The position numbers and the translations under genes are program-made. Below, in pieces: positions 23,234 through 34,843 of a DNA stretch of 64,000 bases. Within the stretch, counting starts at the first letter, position 1. Each line of letters starts with the position of its first letter. The stretch comes from Astrocystis sublimbata. Its lineage: Eukaryota > Ascomycota > Sordariomycetes > Xylariales > Xylariaceae. The notes under the pieces are model-generated. The model made no database searches. It worked only from the letters and a program-made list of their open reading frames with translations, and had not been told where the DNA came from. Location of the stretch: assembly GCA_022453515.1 (NCBI GenBank), contig JAJNNY010000076.1:62001-126000 (forward strand). Direction: 5' to 3'.

Positions 23234-24838
23234 TTAAAAAGCCCCGACGCCCTGAGTCTGGCCCCTATCCACCGGCTGGACTTGCGTAGCGGGCGCCGCC
23301 TGCCTAGCAGCGTCGAAGCCCTGCTGGCCGGCGCCGATGACGGGGCTCTTCGAGACCTCGCTCTCGTCCATCTTCATGATGTCGTCCTTGCGCGCGACGG
23401 CAGGCCAGTTCATATTGCCCGCCATAGCCGCGGCCTCGGCTTCAGCCAGCCACATCTCCCACTGTGGTGTCCTGGGCGCGGCGCCGCCGCGCGTAACCCA
23501 GGCCGTTTTCTTGGTCTCACGAATCGCGAACCACAGCGTGCGCGTGAAGCTCTTGACGCCCTCGCGCGGGTCGTTGGGGTCCGTCGTCTTCTCGGCGTTC
23601 ATGGCCTCGACGGGCGTCACGTCGTTGAACTCGTACCTGCTAAGATCCCAGAAGAGGTGCTTGGGCAACAGTCCCATGGTCCAGTACAACGCGTTGAGCA
23701 CGATGTAGCTCCCGCCGATGAAGATCTGCGTGTACCACTTGCAGTTGCCCAGCAGGATGACGCCGATCATGAGCAGGATGGTCCCGAGGCCCATGAGCAC
23801 GCGGTACAGCTGGCCGCTGACGCGGTACTCGCATTCCTCGGTGCCCGAGTACAGCTCGCGGGCGACTTCTTCCGTGCATCGGACGAGGAGGAAGCCGCCC
23901 TCGCGCGTGCGGATGATGACGTCGCCCTGCGGCACTTTGTTCGTGTGCGCGCGGTTCATCAGGATGGGCCGCCACCACGAGGCCCAGCCGACGACGGAGC
24001 TGGCGAAGGCCATCAGCGCCACGGCGAAGATGGCCGTGCCGTCCTTGTCCCAGATGGCGAAGGCCAGGATGCCGTACGTCAGCAGCGCTGAGAAGACTTC
24101 GAGGATGTGCATGGGCGACCACAGCCTCGCGGGGATGGCTGGCCGCTCGGCGTTGTTGGCGAGCGTCGGGTTGGCCACGAAGTCCTGCACTTTCTGCTTC
24201 ATGGTGGCGCTGCGCACCATCCTAGGCTGCGGTGGCTCGGGGCCCGATTCTATGTCTTGGAAGGTGCTGAGGCCGGTGGACCGTCCTCGTAGCTCGCCCA
24301 TCTCTTCGCCTTGGTTGTCCGACGGCGGGCCGGGGATGGACTTTGTAGAAAGCATCGTGTTCGTCCTCTTTTTCCTGTTCGGTAGAAATCTCGACCAAAA
24401 CGAATTGCCTCCGTTGGAGGGGACACCGAGGGGAACACCAACAGACATGCCGCCAGTCGTGTTTCTATCCCTATGTTTGATCTCCATGACCTTGAAAGCA
24501 AAAGGCTGCAGCTCGTCGAGGGGATGTATGATGTTGGCGAAGAAGCCCACGGTGTCGAGCACCACGCCGCTGTAGACTCCGGTCATCTTCGCCGTGGTCT
24601 CGGGCAGGCGCTGCGGTCGCGAAGGCTTCAGCAGAGCCTGCGGTGCAGGGATGATACGTGGCAGGAGGCAGAGGACGCTCGAGGTGATGACTTGGGAGTG
24701 TTCTGCTACCGAGGACTCGCCAATAACGGCCAGTAGCGTGACAACGTCCAGTCGCCATCCGGCAGGGCCCTCGCCGTCAGGACCGTCTGAAGCAAACCAT
24801 CGCAATGCACCACTATACTGTTGGGGCTCGTCGCTCAT
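23234..24838 (-). CDS. Conserved fungal multi-pass membrane protein of unknown function
   Basis: A single 1605-nt exon encodes 534 aa, starting MSDEPQQYSGALRWFA. Four hydrophobic segments are clear in the middle: around LEVFSALLTYGILAFAIW, FAVALMAFASSVVGWASW, YRVLMGLGTILLMIGVILLG and TQIFIGGSYIVLNALYWTMG. The N-terminal ~220 residues are soluble and contain a Pro/Ser-rich linker. The C-terminal ~130 residues hold WFAIRETKKTAWV and an Ala/Gln-rich tail. The coding DNA is GC-rich with codon bias towards C/G third positions, like the core genes. It resembles a membrane protein widely kept in filamentous fungi, but I know no function for it. The 5' flank carries TATG-type repeats. Confidence 0.8.
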   Translation of the reverse strand: MSDEPQQYSGALRWFASDGPDGEGPAGWRLDVVTLLAVIGESSVAEHSQVITSSVLCLLPRIIPAPQALLKPSRPQRLPETTAKMTGVYSGVVLDTVGFFANIIHPLDELQPFAFKVMEIKHRDRNTTGGMSVGVPLGVPSNGGNSFWSRFLPNRKKRTNTMLSTKSIPGPPSDNQGEEMGELRGRSTGLSTFQDIESGPEPPQPRMVRSATMKQKVQDFVANPTLANNAERPAIPARLWSPMHILEVFSALLTYGILAFAIWDKDGTAIFAVALMAFASSVVGWASWWRPILMNRAHTNKVPQGDVIIRTREGGFLLVRCTEEVARELYSGTEECEYRVSGQLYRVLMGLGTILLMIGVILLGNCKWYTQIFIGGSYIVLNALYWTMGLLPKHLFWDLSRYEFNDVTPVEAMNAEKTTDPNDPREGVKSFTRTLWFAIRETKKTAWVTRGGAAPRTPQWEMWLAEAEAAAMAGNMNWPAVARKDDIMKMDESEVSKSPVIGAGQQGFDAARQAAPATQVQPVDRGQTQGVGAF

Positions 24839-26325
24839 GATAACGCTATACGGTCGTATGTATGTATGTGTATATATATGTATGTAGGTGGAGCTCGGGA
24901 AGCGATAGAGTTTGGGGCGGTCGCGCGTTAGCGAGGATTTAAAGTTTGAGGCGGAATTGGAGGCAGGAAATGCCTATCGCGGCACTCAATCGGTTCGGTC
25001 GTTCGCCTCGTCTGCGATGGCTCGATGGGTTCAATACAATCCAAGAAGGCTGCTAAGCAATAATGGAAAACAACAGTGCTAGACTGGCAGTCTCGAGGAC
25101 GAGGGCTATTGGCCAGACTTCATGTTGCATGTGTGTTGGAAAAGTTGGGAATAGTGTCTGCTGATGGCGAAGAAAGGGGCTGCTGACCCGAAGTCCCTAT
25201 CGACAATAAAAAAAACAATGTAAGAAGGTATTAATCAATAGGGCACCGGTGAGGCTCAAAGAGATTGTGTACGTGACGTGGTACAGATTGTTGCGGACGG
25301 GTATAATTGGGCTCAGCTGAACAAGCTACCGCGACAAAAAGCTGGTGCTGGTGGGCTGGCTGGCTAAAAGGTAGGGGTCAATCGTGAGGGTTTTATCTAA
25401 GCCAGGGATGGCACCGTCGCATTCTCGACATTGGAGGGTGGAACCCGGTCGACGGGCTGCGAGACCCAGTTCTGATCCACGGTAGGTTTAGTCTCTTTGG
25501 GGGGAGACCCTGAATCCCTGAACCGAAACCTTGGCCAAATCCTGGATCACTCCATCATCATCATCATCATTATCATCAAGACTCGATCTTGAGCTGCGCC
25601 GAATTGTGAACCGCTTGGTTCTGTGCTTGGCTCGCTTGGTTTTTAGCTTCTGGGACTCCACGTACGTTCGTCAATCTCGAGTGAGTGGCTCGCAGTAGTC
25701 AATGTGCTGGCTGGACCTGTTGGTTCTTAGTTGCAGGTAGAAGAACCTCCCTGTCTCAGCCAGAGCCTTGACCGAATCCAGGAGCTGAGCCGCCGCCAGC
25801 TGAGGCCGCACAAAGCTCGGGCCCTCTCAAATGAACACCCTGCTTCTCCCCACTTGGTCCGTCTGCGCGTCTACAGGGGCTTAGCAATGGTGTCACTCGA
25901 GTATGAAGGCCTGGAAATATAGCACTTGATATCAGTAATTGAAGTTTCTTCACTGTCATCAATCCAGCATAAAAGAAAAAGCCCATCGATCGCTACCAAT
26001 ACGTGAATTGATCATGTCCGTGGAAACAATTTCACAAGAACGAGGATATGGTGTTGGATGGTCCTCTGTCAAGGGGCAATGTTGTTGGTCTATCTGTCTG
26101 TCGCAGACTCGCAGCAGGCAGGCTGGCGACAACACCAACAGACGATTCATTTTGATTTGGTAGGTATCCAAGCAGCCCCCATCCATATCCCCTCGGCGCT
26201 TATTTGCATTGCATATTCTGGCCTGTTAGATGACGTGTTCGAAGAAGAAGAAGAATGGGAGGGAAAGCCAAGACCGACTTCGAATTATCATTCATCATAT
26301 CTGGCTGCGTGTGCGTCTTGCACTG
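24839..26325. other. Intergenic region with microsatellites
   Basis: No supported gene. Contains a TATG/TGTA-rich microsatellite at about 24855-24887 just upstream of the membrane-protein gene and an ATC-repeat tract at about 25551-25578. Confidence 0.45.
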
Positions 26326-26350
26326 CCCCCCCCCCCCCCCCCCCCCCCCC
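26326..26350. repeat. Poly-C tract of 25 nt
   Basis: An uninterrupted run of 25 C residues in the assembly as given, between two genes. Such runs are slippage-prone, so the true length may vary. Confidence 0.9.
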
Positions 26351-26816
26351 ATGGTGGTGGCGTCGCAGCAAAACCCCGCCTCAATCGAGGCAACCGTACA
26401 TTCTCACGAGCCTCAATCAGCTGCAGCATATCTACATAGGGAGGTACAGGAGCACCAACAGGCGCATGACATCAAATTGTGTTCTCGTGATACAGGCATG
26501 AAAACAAATGAAAACCGCTGATTGTCTATGAAGAATGCCTATGTGGCGCTACCTAGCTTGCCTGCACCCTCCGACAACGCTTAAACTCCCTATGAGCCCT
26601 TAGCCCCGTGTGCTCATAACCCTTCCGACCATTGTAACATGGGACCTTGGTATCACGAACTATCGCAATGCGAGAGAAAAAAGACCTCGCAACTCCCCGT
26701 AACACCTAAATACCCCCCCAAAGACAGAAATACATCAATCCACAAGCGCAAAGGCAAATCTTGGGTATGTCGTGGTCCGGCATCATCGTGGAACCTGACA
26801 CTGGCCCAAGAGCGGC

Positions 26817-29044
26817 CTAACTAAGTCGTGCTCGTTTCGCAGTCGGCGATTCCTCACCATGATGCCTCGCCGAATCTAATCGATTCCTCGCGTTTTCCAG
26901 ATCTGTAACGCTAGGGAGCGTCTGCCCGCCGTTTGAAATCTCATAGAGGACATCCATAACATCTTGCCAGCGTTTCTCCCACTCGGCCAGCGTTCTTCTG
27001 CGTTCTATTTCGCTTAGACAGGAGTGCTCGATGCTCCATCGAGCAAGTCTCTTCCATCCATAGAGATTGAACTCGCGATTACCCACCATGACTTCTGCGA
27101 AGTCATGAGAAAGAGTAGACCTAGATTGATGTTAGCCTATTCAAGATAAGTTGTTCACTGATCAAGCTTGACTCACTGAAAGAGGGTGCCGTTGTCACTG
27201 CTCACGGCGCAGTGCATCCCTGCCTCGAGCAATCGGTAAACGCTATGCTTGTCCATCCGTTTCGCTAATCCTAAAACCATGTTGGAGATGGGGCATGTTT
27301 CCACGCAAACGCCGTTGTGCTTCATCTTTTCAAGAATATCCGGCTTCTGGGGTAGGGCGTAGCCGTGGCCGATGCGCTTGGAGCCGAGGCGTAGTGCTGT
27401 GTCCAAGTTGTTCTCGGCGTCGTCTGGGGTCTCACCGCAGTGAAATAAAAAGGGTATATCAAGATTCTCCGCCTTGCATCGATCCCTGAAGTCGCGGAAT
27501 ATCGGCTCGAAGTATTCCAATGGGTGTAGCTTGTCAAAGGCCTCCTCGCCTACCAGGTCGAAGCCTGCGATGTAGCCGGGCCATTTCTTCTTCATTTCAA
27601 TGCACTCATCCAACGCTTTCTGCACAGCTTCGCCGCTAAATGAACGCGGGGTGCAATAGATGACCTTCAATCCACTAAACGCCGGCCGGTGTTTCCCATC
27701 ATCGATAATCTGGCCATCTTGTCTCATGTCACCAATATCCTTCATAAATCGCTCGTACTCCTCGACAATTAAGTCCATTGTGCCAAAGTTATTAATCTGA
27801 GTCTCTGCAGTGTCGTTGTAGATCTGGTTAGTTTGCATAAAGTTTGGCCGTATCTCGGCATATTGAACATTGTCCTTAACAAATTCTTCCAGACATTTGC
27901 GCGTGTATCGCCGGAAGGCGCTCTCATAATTGAACAGTCCCTTCATCATTTTAGTGCGCGCATTGAATGCGACCCATGCCCTGCGGGGAGTCAGCGTAGT
28001 CCTCGGAAAATGTCGTCATTGTACTTACCTCCGTGCACTCTCGCGAACGGACTCATAGTCGCTGTCTAGAATCTTCTTTGTAGTTTCTGCAATCCACTCT
28101 TGTTCGTCGAACCCCTGAGGTTTCTCATGCTGCATTGTGTTCATTGTCGTAGGTTTCAACGGCTCAAATGGGGATTTTGCCGTGTCCGCGCCTGTGAAGA
28201 AAGAATCGACCTCTTCCTTGCTGAATGTGAGCTTCCGAGTGAGCCATTCATCGCAGCTACCCCATGCCTTCTCGTCCCAACGCGCTCGAAAGAATTGATA
28301 GCGCATTTCTTCGACTTGCGGCTTCTGATCTTTCGGGCCCTGCTTATACTCGGGACTGAAAATGTTCGAGCCTAATGCATCGTACGCACGAATCTTATCG
28401 TCGTCGTTGCATAGTCTTTCAGCCTCCGAAAGTCTATGTTGCAATGCAATGTCGTTTGATTCCAGGGCTTTCGCACGCATATCGGCTCGGACCTTCTTGA
28501 AATTGCGTATGCCAAACTCAAGCTTGCAGTCTGTGAGGTCACTTTCCGCGAGAATACGGCGATCACTCCAGATATACATATTCTGCATTTCTTTGGCATA
28601 ACCCAGGAGAACGCTCGGTAGGAGGGTAGAATTGAAATGAATATGTAAATGCGAGCCCTTAGGCAACATGCGCGCGATAGGCATCAGCAGCGTCTTCTCC
28701 AGTGTATCGTGCACATGGTGGAAGTGCTGGCCGGGCTCGAGTGAGTTGTCTTCAAAGGTAGCATCATCTGCGACCTTGATGCGCGCAATCAGGGCGCATA
28801 CTCTTGCTTCTTGCGGGTTGCTTGCGCGGCCGGCGATTTCATTCTGAAATTGGAATGAGAACTCATGCTGCCGTCTCCGCATATCTGATCCGCTGTTCCG
28901 GCTTGCCATGTTGAGTGAGGGCGACGCTATGGTGTTGATCTTGTGGGAAGGTGAGTCGTCCGAATGCTTGCCATAATCGTCAAACCCAGCAGCCTTCTTT
29001 ATACCACATAATTTCCCAATGAGACTACAGATGTCTGACCCCAT
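26817..29044 (-). CDS. ADA2/ADGF-type adenosine deaminase-like enzyme
   Basis: Exons 29044..28029, 27980..27177 and 27120..26817 join to about 707 aa; introns are 48 and 56 nt. Metal and catalytic motifs of the adenosine/AMP deaminase superfamily occur in order: HLHIHF (HxH), HCGET with the catalytic Glu, KRIGHGYA with a conserved His, and SSDNGTLF near the end of exon 2. The large insert after HxH and overall length match the CECR1/ADGF branch rather than short ADA. The last motif reads SSDN where related enzymes have SSDD or TDDP, so the substrate-contacting second Asp is replaced. No signal peptide is visible at MGSDICSLIGKL, unlike secreted animal ADA2. A start at MASRNSGSD (about residue 46) is possible. 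Deamination of purine nucleosides is the family role; actual substrate is unproven. Confidence 0.85.
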
Positions 29045-31908
29045 GAGTGCATCCGGGCAGTTTTCCGCGAAGGGAGGAGGACAAAGAGATTCGGGTAGCT
29101 AGTTGTTTGATGGTGATCCCTTGGTTTAAGCTTTGCGCCGTGCTGTTAGCAACAGGGGGGGGGCAGTGCTGGTGCGTGGAGAAAGGATGAGGTCGAGAGA
29201 AAGCGCGCGCAAGCAATGCGACAAGTTTGAGGATGACAATGACAGGCAAACGGGCACCGGACTTCATTCGTCCACAGACAACGACACAGATATTTAAAAG
29301 CGGCCGGTCACACGATGTTTTGCGCGAAGGGATGCTAGCGAATGGGTCACGATGCCAACTGCCTAGAGAGGATGCGGCGAGGATGTAGATGGGATGGGAT
29401 GGTGGGGATAGATTGTCGCATGGGCCATGGGAAACAACTCTCTCTTCGTGGTGAACTAGGAAGTACCTAGTCTGGGGCCTGACATGGCCCAGCCGACCCA
29501 GCCTGGGGCCGACAGCCAAAGCCTTCTGGGGCTGACTTTCAGGCTGGTCAGGCTTGATCTCAGTAAGAGCTAAAACACTAAGTACAATGTATGTTTTTCG
29601 CCTTGCCCCGTGTCCACGGAGATAAAAGCGGGTCAACCACAAGCTCTCGGCAGCGTAGGCCGTGTGGCCCCACATTTCCTGTCGTCTGTGAGGGGTCGTT
29701 TCAAGTGGCTGTGTTCCTTTTAAGTGGCTCGAGTGGCTCGAATTACTCCTGAACCGTGGTTTTGGAAAGAACGCCTCGAACGCCTAGCCACGCCCATATA
29801 TATCGATGGATTTTCTACTTGATCGTAAAACCCACTCGCCACTTTCTAGGACCCAAGAAAACTGACTCAGGTGTCATCTTTAATCATCGCATTTAGATCC
29901 GTATTCTTTCCCGCCCTTCAATATCGGTAATTACTTCTTTTGGCACTACATACAAGACCGGTCCTCTCAGCTCTGAAAACTGAAATTGGAAATTTGAACA
30001 TTCGCCTGGACATTAAACAGATAGGTTTCATGAGAAAAACATTGCAGACAGCTTGTGAATATGGCCAATATTCCACTGGTAAAATATTGCACGCGGCTAA
30101 TGATGAAGAGCGCGCGCCAGCGTATGCCAAGACAGTATCCAGGTCCAAGCTAGACGTTTCGTTGTCAGACCACCTAACAATAGGCTATTAGGTCTGATGA
30201 ACTATTTGCGTCGTTGGCATTTTAGTCTGCCTACCTAGTCTATCCTCTTCTCCGGATTCAGGACCAACTATCAGTCATGGGTAATCGTACACAGGCGAAT
30301 CAAAACTCCCCGCAAATAGCGCGGAACATATGTTGACTCCAAGGGATCATTGATCTACTAGCTACAGCCTATTACAACAATTAGAATGTTGCTAAGCAGA
30401 GGCTCGTCAACAACTCTATCCCTTCACCGCATTGATCATTTGATGTGCCGCCACTAACTCAGTAACCCCTTAAAAACATTGACATTGCGGGACCCTGTGC
30501 CACGATATCACATCATGCATTGGCAGAATGTGTAGAATCCAACTTGCTGCATTAGACAAACAAATGAAGCAATTCATTGGAATACTATAGCATAGCTCGG
30601 ACCTGGCCCGCATCGATGTTTCTGGTTGAGTTGGATCTAAGGGCTACAGAATTGCACAAGTTAGCGCAGACCCTCCTGATCGTCATTGTAGATCCATAAT
30701 TTTGGGTAGACATCTTGCAAGGCAGTCTCGTGGTTGTAGATTAGAACTTGTGACGATTGAACATAGCCTCAAAGAACTGTGCTGTTGATTTCTTCGTGTC
30801 AGGCACCACAATCGCACGGGCCTCACAGCGACCCAGCTGGTTCCCTGGTGAAACTTTATATGGCAGATGAGTCGTCAATTTTTTACTGTGGCACCAACTA
30901 CACCGGCGAGCAGTAATTGAACAGAGTAGAACAAGAAGAGGGGTCAGTTTTCTCAACGTCACAAGGGAAAGCAGACCAAAGATGCAATCTGCATGTGCTA
31001 CACTTGAAACTCAAATGTTGGTTTCTAAGCCATTACTACTATTGGGTGATATACAGTTCCAGGCCTTTTGCCTTGAGAAATGCCTTGTTCTAGTCAACAA
31101 ACAACACATCAGCTAGTTTCGTTAGTGTGTTCCAGCTCTCAGCTCTCACAATGATTGGTGGCGAGGAAGGACATTGCAGAGGGCAACATGTTTCATAAAC
31201 ATCGGGATAATTGGACATTGCCACATTGCACAATAAAAGAGTGGCTCCCGACAGTCGATGTTGATCGAGTACACAAAGGGACTCCAAACGAAGGAGAACC
31301 AGACCGACATTGAAGCGTGCAAGTGAAAGGTCGTAATATTGAGTGAAACAACTGCGTGCATGCCGGGTCAAGAGCCAATACACCTCAAGACAAGGGAATG
31401 GCAGCTTCATTGGCATCGATGACGTGTAGTCCATCTGTTTTCATTGCCATACCTCAACTCATATATCGAATCGTTACTCCTGATATCCTGACATAGCACC
31501 ACGTCGGCTTTTGAATAGGGTCGCACATAATAGCTTGAGACTTGAGTGGCTATGCACTTGAATCCTTCCTTTCTGGTTCGCCGACTCCTCTTACACGAGC
31601 CGTGTGTTGATGGCAATTGCGTCACAGTAGACACTATCAAATGCACACCGTTGTTGCTAACATGACAATCATGTTGACAATTCCCCATCTGGTGTATTCA
31701 AACACAAGCACCATACACGTGAGGCACAATGACAAGTATACCAAAACGTTATTCATTAAGTATGTGCCTCTCCAGCTAAGATTGTAGAGGTTTGGCGTCA
31801 TGTCTAAATAAGATTAATCATATCCTCCAGAATAGAATGCAGACAGGCATCGAGCTCCTTGCGCCCCAGAACTCGAAGCACAAAATCCCCACAGCAGTCA
31901 TAAGCGAG
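29045..31908. other. Gene-poor region
   Basis: Nearly 2.9 kb with only scattered short frames. The left part is the promoter region of the deaminase-like gene. Nothing else supported. Confidence 0.4.
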
Positions 31909-32559
31909 TTACATGTTCTGGAGAACACCAACAAGACCACCGACGGCGACAGCGCCGGCAATCAAGCCCGTGGGCTTGGGAGCAGCAGCGGCGGTAGGAA
32001 TCATGGAGCCGGAGGCGCTGGCGGTGATAGTCATGGACCCGGTACCGGTGATCGTCGGTGTGGGCATGGATCCGGTGCCGGTAGCGGCGGGAGGAGTCAT
32101 GAGCGCCGGGCACAACGGATCCGTGCCAGTGAGCATGTTGTTCAGGTAGCTGATGATGGAAGTAGCTTTCGGTCCGGTAGTCACGCATTCCGTGATGTAT
32201 CGGTCGTAACCGCTGATGTGGACGCTACCATAGCTGATGAGCTCTGCTCCCCAAGACCCCAGGACAGGCAACAGCGAAGATGGCAGCTCAGCAGCGATGC
32301 TGCAAACAACACTCTGGAACTTTTCGGGGTCTGCCAATGTGTCGCGAACCATGGGAGTTGGCATGACAGTTCCGGTTGCTGCTCCAGTTGGGATGTAGCT
32401 GAGGGGTGTCAGATACGGCAAGAGCTCGACTGGCGGAGAGCCACCCATGGCGAAGGATACTAGAGTTGATTGACATTCCTCTTTGCTAGGAGTGGTGGAC
32501 TGGGCTAGGGAGGTGCCCGCCAAGGCGGCCACTAGAACGACGGCGTTGTTCTTGTACAT
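31909..32559 (-). CDS. Secreted, probably GPI-anchored Ser/Thr-rich protein
   Basis: A single exon of 216 aa. It begins MYKNNAVVLVAALAGTSLAQ, a typical signal peptide with likely cleavage after SLA. The mature part has four cysteines (EEC, VVC, TEC, PLC), a Pro-rich stretch PPVELLPYLTPL and helical SIISYLNNML. A Thr/Ser/Gly/Pro-rich linker rich in TGTGSM-type repeats follows. The C-terminus ends in a hydrophobic run GLIAGAVAVGGLVGVLQ that fits a GPI-attachment signal. The overall plan resembles fungal 'infection structure specific' cell-surface proteins, but that is recollection, not proof. A TATA-like TATAAAG lies about 155 bp upstream of the start (32713-32719 on the minus strand). It is isolated in gene-poor DNA. 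Confidence 0.75.
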   Translation of the reverse strand: MYKNNAVVLVAALAGTSLAQSTTPSKEECQSTLVSFAMGGSPPVELLPYLTPLSYIPTGAATGTVMPTPMVRDTLADPEKFQSVVCSIAAELPSSLLPVLGSWGAELISYGSVHISGYDRYITECVTTGPKATSIISYLNNMLTGTDPLCPALMTPPAATGTGSMPTPTITGTGSMTITASASGSMIPTAAAAPKPTGLIAGAVAVGGLVGVLQNM

Positions 32560-34418
32560 CTTGATTCGAAACTGAGCAGCTCTTCGTACAAGTGGTGTTT
32601 TGATCTAGTTGAGCTTTCAAGACTTGGAATTTGAGAATTTAGCTTGTTCGATGATGAGTAGATTGTGAGGTAATTTTCATCTGTCCGGAGACTATCGCGG
32701 CCAGAGAATATGGCTTTATAGCCAAGAGGTCTCTTTCTATGATGAGATCGGAAATCTCGTCGGCTGTGATGGATAACCCGTTGCCGAGCATGGCACCCCG
32801 GTAGAGCACAGGTCGAGGTCTTGGCCTTGACGCCTCTTCAGGCAGCTTACGATAGTTGCATGGACCACTACAGCGACATGATATGTTTGTTTCTGTGGGT
32901 CTTAGCCGTTCTTCCCCTGTATGTTGAGAAATCAACCTGTGTAGGTAATCAATCAGGAAAGCCGAGTTTATTCATCAGGCAGGAGTTTTACCTTGCTTTC
33001 TACGGCCATCACCAAAACATCGATTTAATTTGGCCGAAATGCACGTTCTTGGCGTGTCAAACTGATGCCTTAGCAAGTAACAGTTCTCATCTGGTATACA
33101 TTAAGATCACCTACCTAGGGAGTAGGCTCGCTAGATTACCACCACTACCTGCTCCTACCAACACGAAAACTATTCTCGATATCGAGCAACTCTATAGATG
33201 AAGTCAAAGTGAGCACACTTTAGAAAAACAATTGTTTGGATTTTTGGATTTTATCCTTAAAAATAAGCGCTATTATTGATCACCATGTTTGTTATTCACA
33301 CCACGTGGCCGGGGTAGCTAGCACATAGTGAAAATCATCCCCTGTACCTATTGATCTTGAAATCTAGGGTTGCAATCACAGCATGCACTCAATCGCTAGT
33401 GGACGTAGTTTACGTAACTGTTTCTTCGGCGTGACAATTCACATGCAGTCATTATCCAATTACCATGTCGAATGTGAAGTCCCCTTTGAAAGCCCCTAGG
33501 GTAGATCATCACTGACAGGGATGTCCCATGCACGATTCGCAAAAGGAGATCGCGGGTCATGACGGCTCTCCCCGCCCTCGCCGCCCTCGCCGCTCGGGAC
33601 AACGTGCCGTCTGGGAAGGCACAGCAATACAATAGTTTCTACGCAATTACGTTTCTAGGCACACACGTAGCCACACAGTAAAACTTCTCCAAATACAAAC
33701 ACTTTCTCTTCGGATGTCTTCCTCTGGAATATAACATGACCGCCCTGGTGAGTATGACGCGGAGCCACGCAACAACCCCTTGGACACCCTTGTCACCGGA
33801 GAGATGTAGTTGCGACATCCCATCGAACTTGGCTGACCGGGCTTTCACGAGGTCCTAGTTTTACTCAGATCTATGATCAATCACATTGATCAAGTATTAT
33901 GCCTCAGGTATAGCTGCCCTGGCGCATAGTCGTAACGTTCCATCAAAACCAGGTCTCGGCCAACACTTACAAAGAGTTGAGAACAGTAATCATGAATAAG
34001 CAGCGTTCAAACCACTTAGGCGGAACGCGATAGAAGGTGATTCGGGATATGCCTACAAGACGTTGTGTCGAGCACTCTCTCTAGGGGGGCATGGCATCCA
34101 AGGTTCTCTTCCACTGGTATTTGCATCTGGGCAATTCTTGACAGTCAAGATATGCATTACGATTTGATTGCATAGCCACAGTCGAAAGAACGTCAATCGT
34201 TCGTACTTTGCTGGAACTAATGATGCTGATTTATTGCAAGTTAAGTTTATACAAGACGCCTGTCGTTGAGATACAGACAAAATCCCCGACGAAGATACAC
34301 TCCACTGTCTCATAAGTATCTGCTCACAAAACGAGCGCCTTATGATAATGCTTGCGGAGCTGCGGTTCCGAAAGCCACACCCGAGAATTCCACACAGTTT
34401 TTCATTCTCGAAGCGTAT
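32560..34418. other. Gene-poor region
   Basis: No supported gene apart from the promoter of the secreted protein at the left end. Short frames only. Confidence 0.4.
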
Positions 34419-34843
34419 TCATTCAATTCTGCAAGAGATAGCAGCAACAACGACGTTGTTGGTAGATAGATGAAGCGGCTTGTCGAGTCCGAAATACTCC
34501 TCGTTGTAGAAGGTTCCGTCCGGCTTGATCGCGAAGCAGAAGTACGTGAATTCAGGCCCAATCCTAGCGAACAGACCGTCAGTAAATATTCTTATAGGAC
34601 TTTGATTGACAAGACTCTCAAGACCCGGCGTGGCAGAGATATGGTGATCCGAGCCACTTACTGATAGAGCGAGGACACCTGGCCCAGAACCTCATCATTC
34701 ACGTAATCCATCGTAGGTGGGAACTGAACAGTGGTGTTCACATATCTGTTGCCGAGCGACTTTTCAACGACGATGACTGCGTCTCTTGACTGTGCCGTTG
34801 CAACGGCGGCTGCTGAGAGGAAAGTCAAGAATGAGGCGCGCAT
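34419..34843 (-). CDS. Small secreted protein, effector-like candidate
   Basis: Exon 1 34843..34662 and exon 2 34563..34419 join to 108 aa; the 98-nt intron has donor GTAAGT and acceptor CTAG. The N-terminus MRASFLTFLSAAAVATAQ is a clear signal peptide. The mature protein of about 90 residues contains YVNTTVQF with an N-glycosylation site, and two cysteines, in YFCFAIK and SCRIE, that could form one disulfide. No GPI signal or membrane segment follows. I know no family. A TATAAG-like motif sits about 130 bp upstream on the minus strand. Small size, secretion and isolation in gene-poor DNA are the usual signs of a candidate effector, but nothing shows host interaction. Confidence 0.65.

Noticed and set aside
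29025..29675. 216-aa minus-strand open frame upstream of the deaminase-like gene
   Set aside because: Lies in promoter DNA, has no domain, and its frame does not join the deaminase exons.
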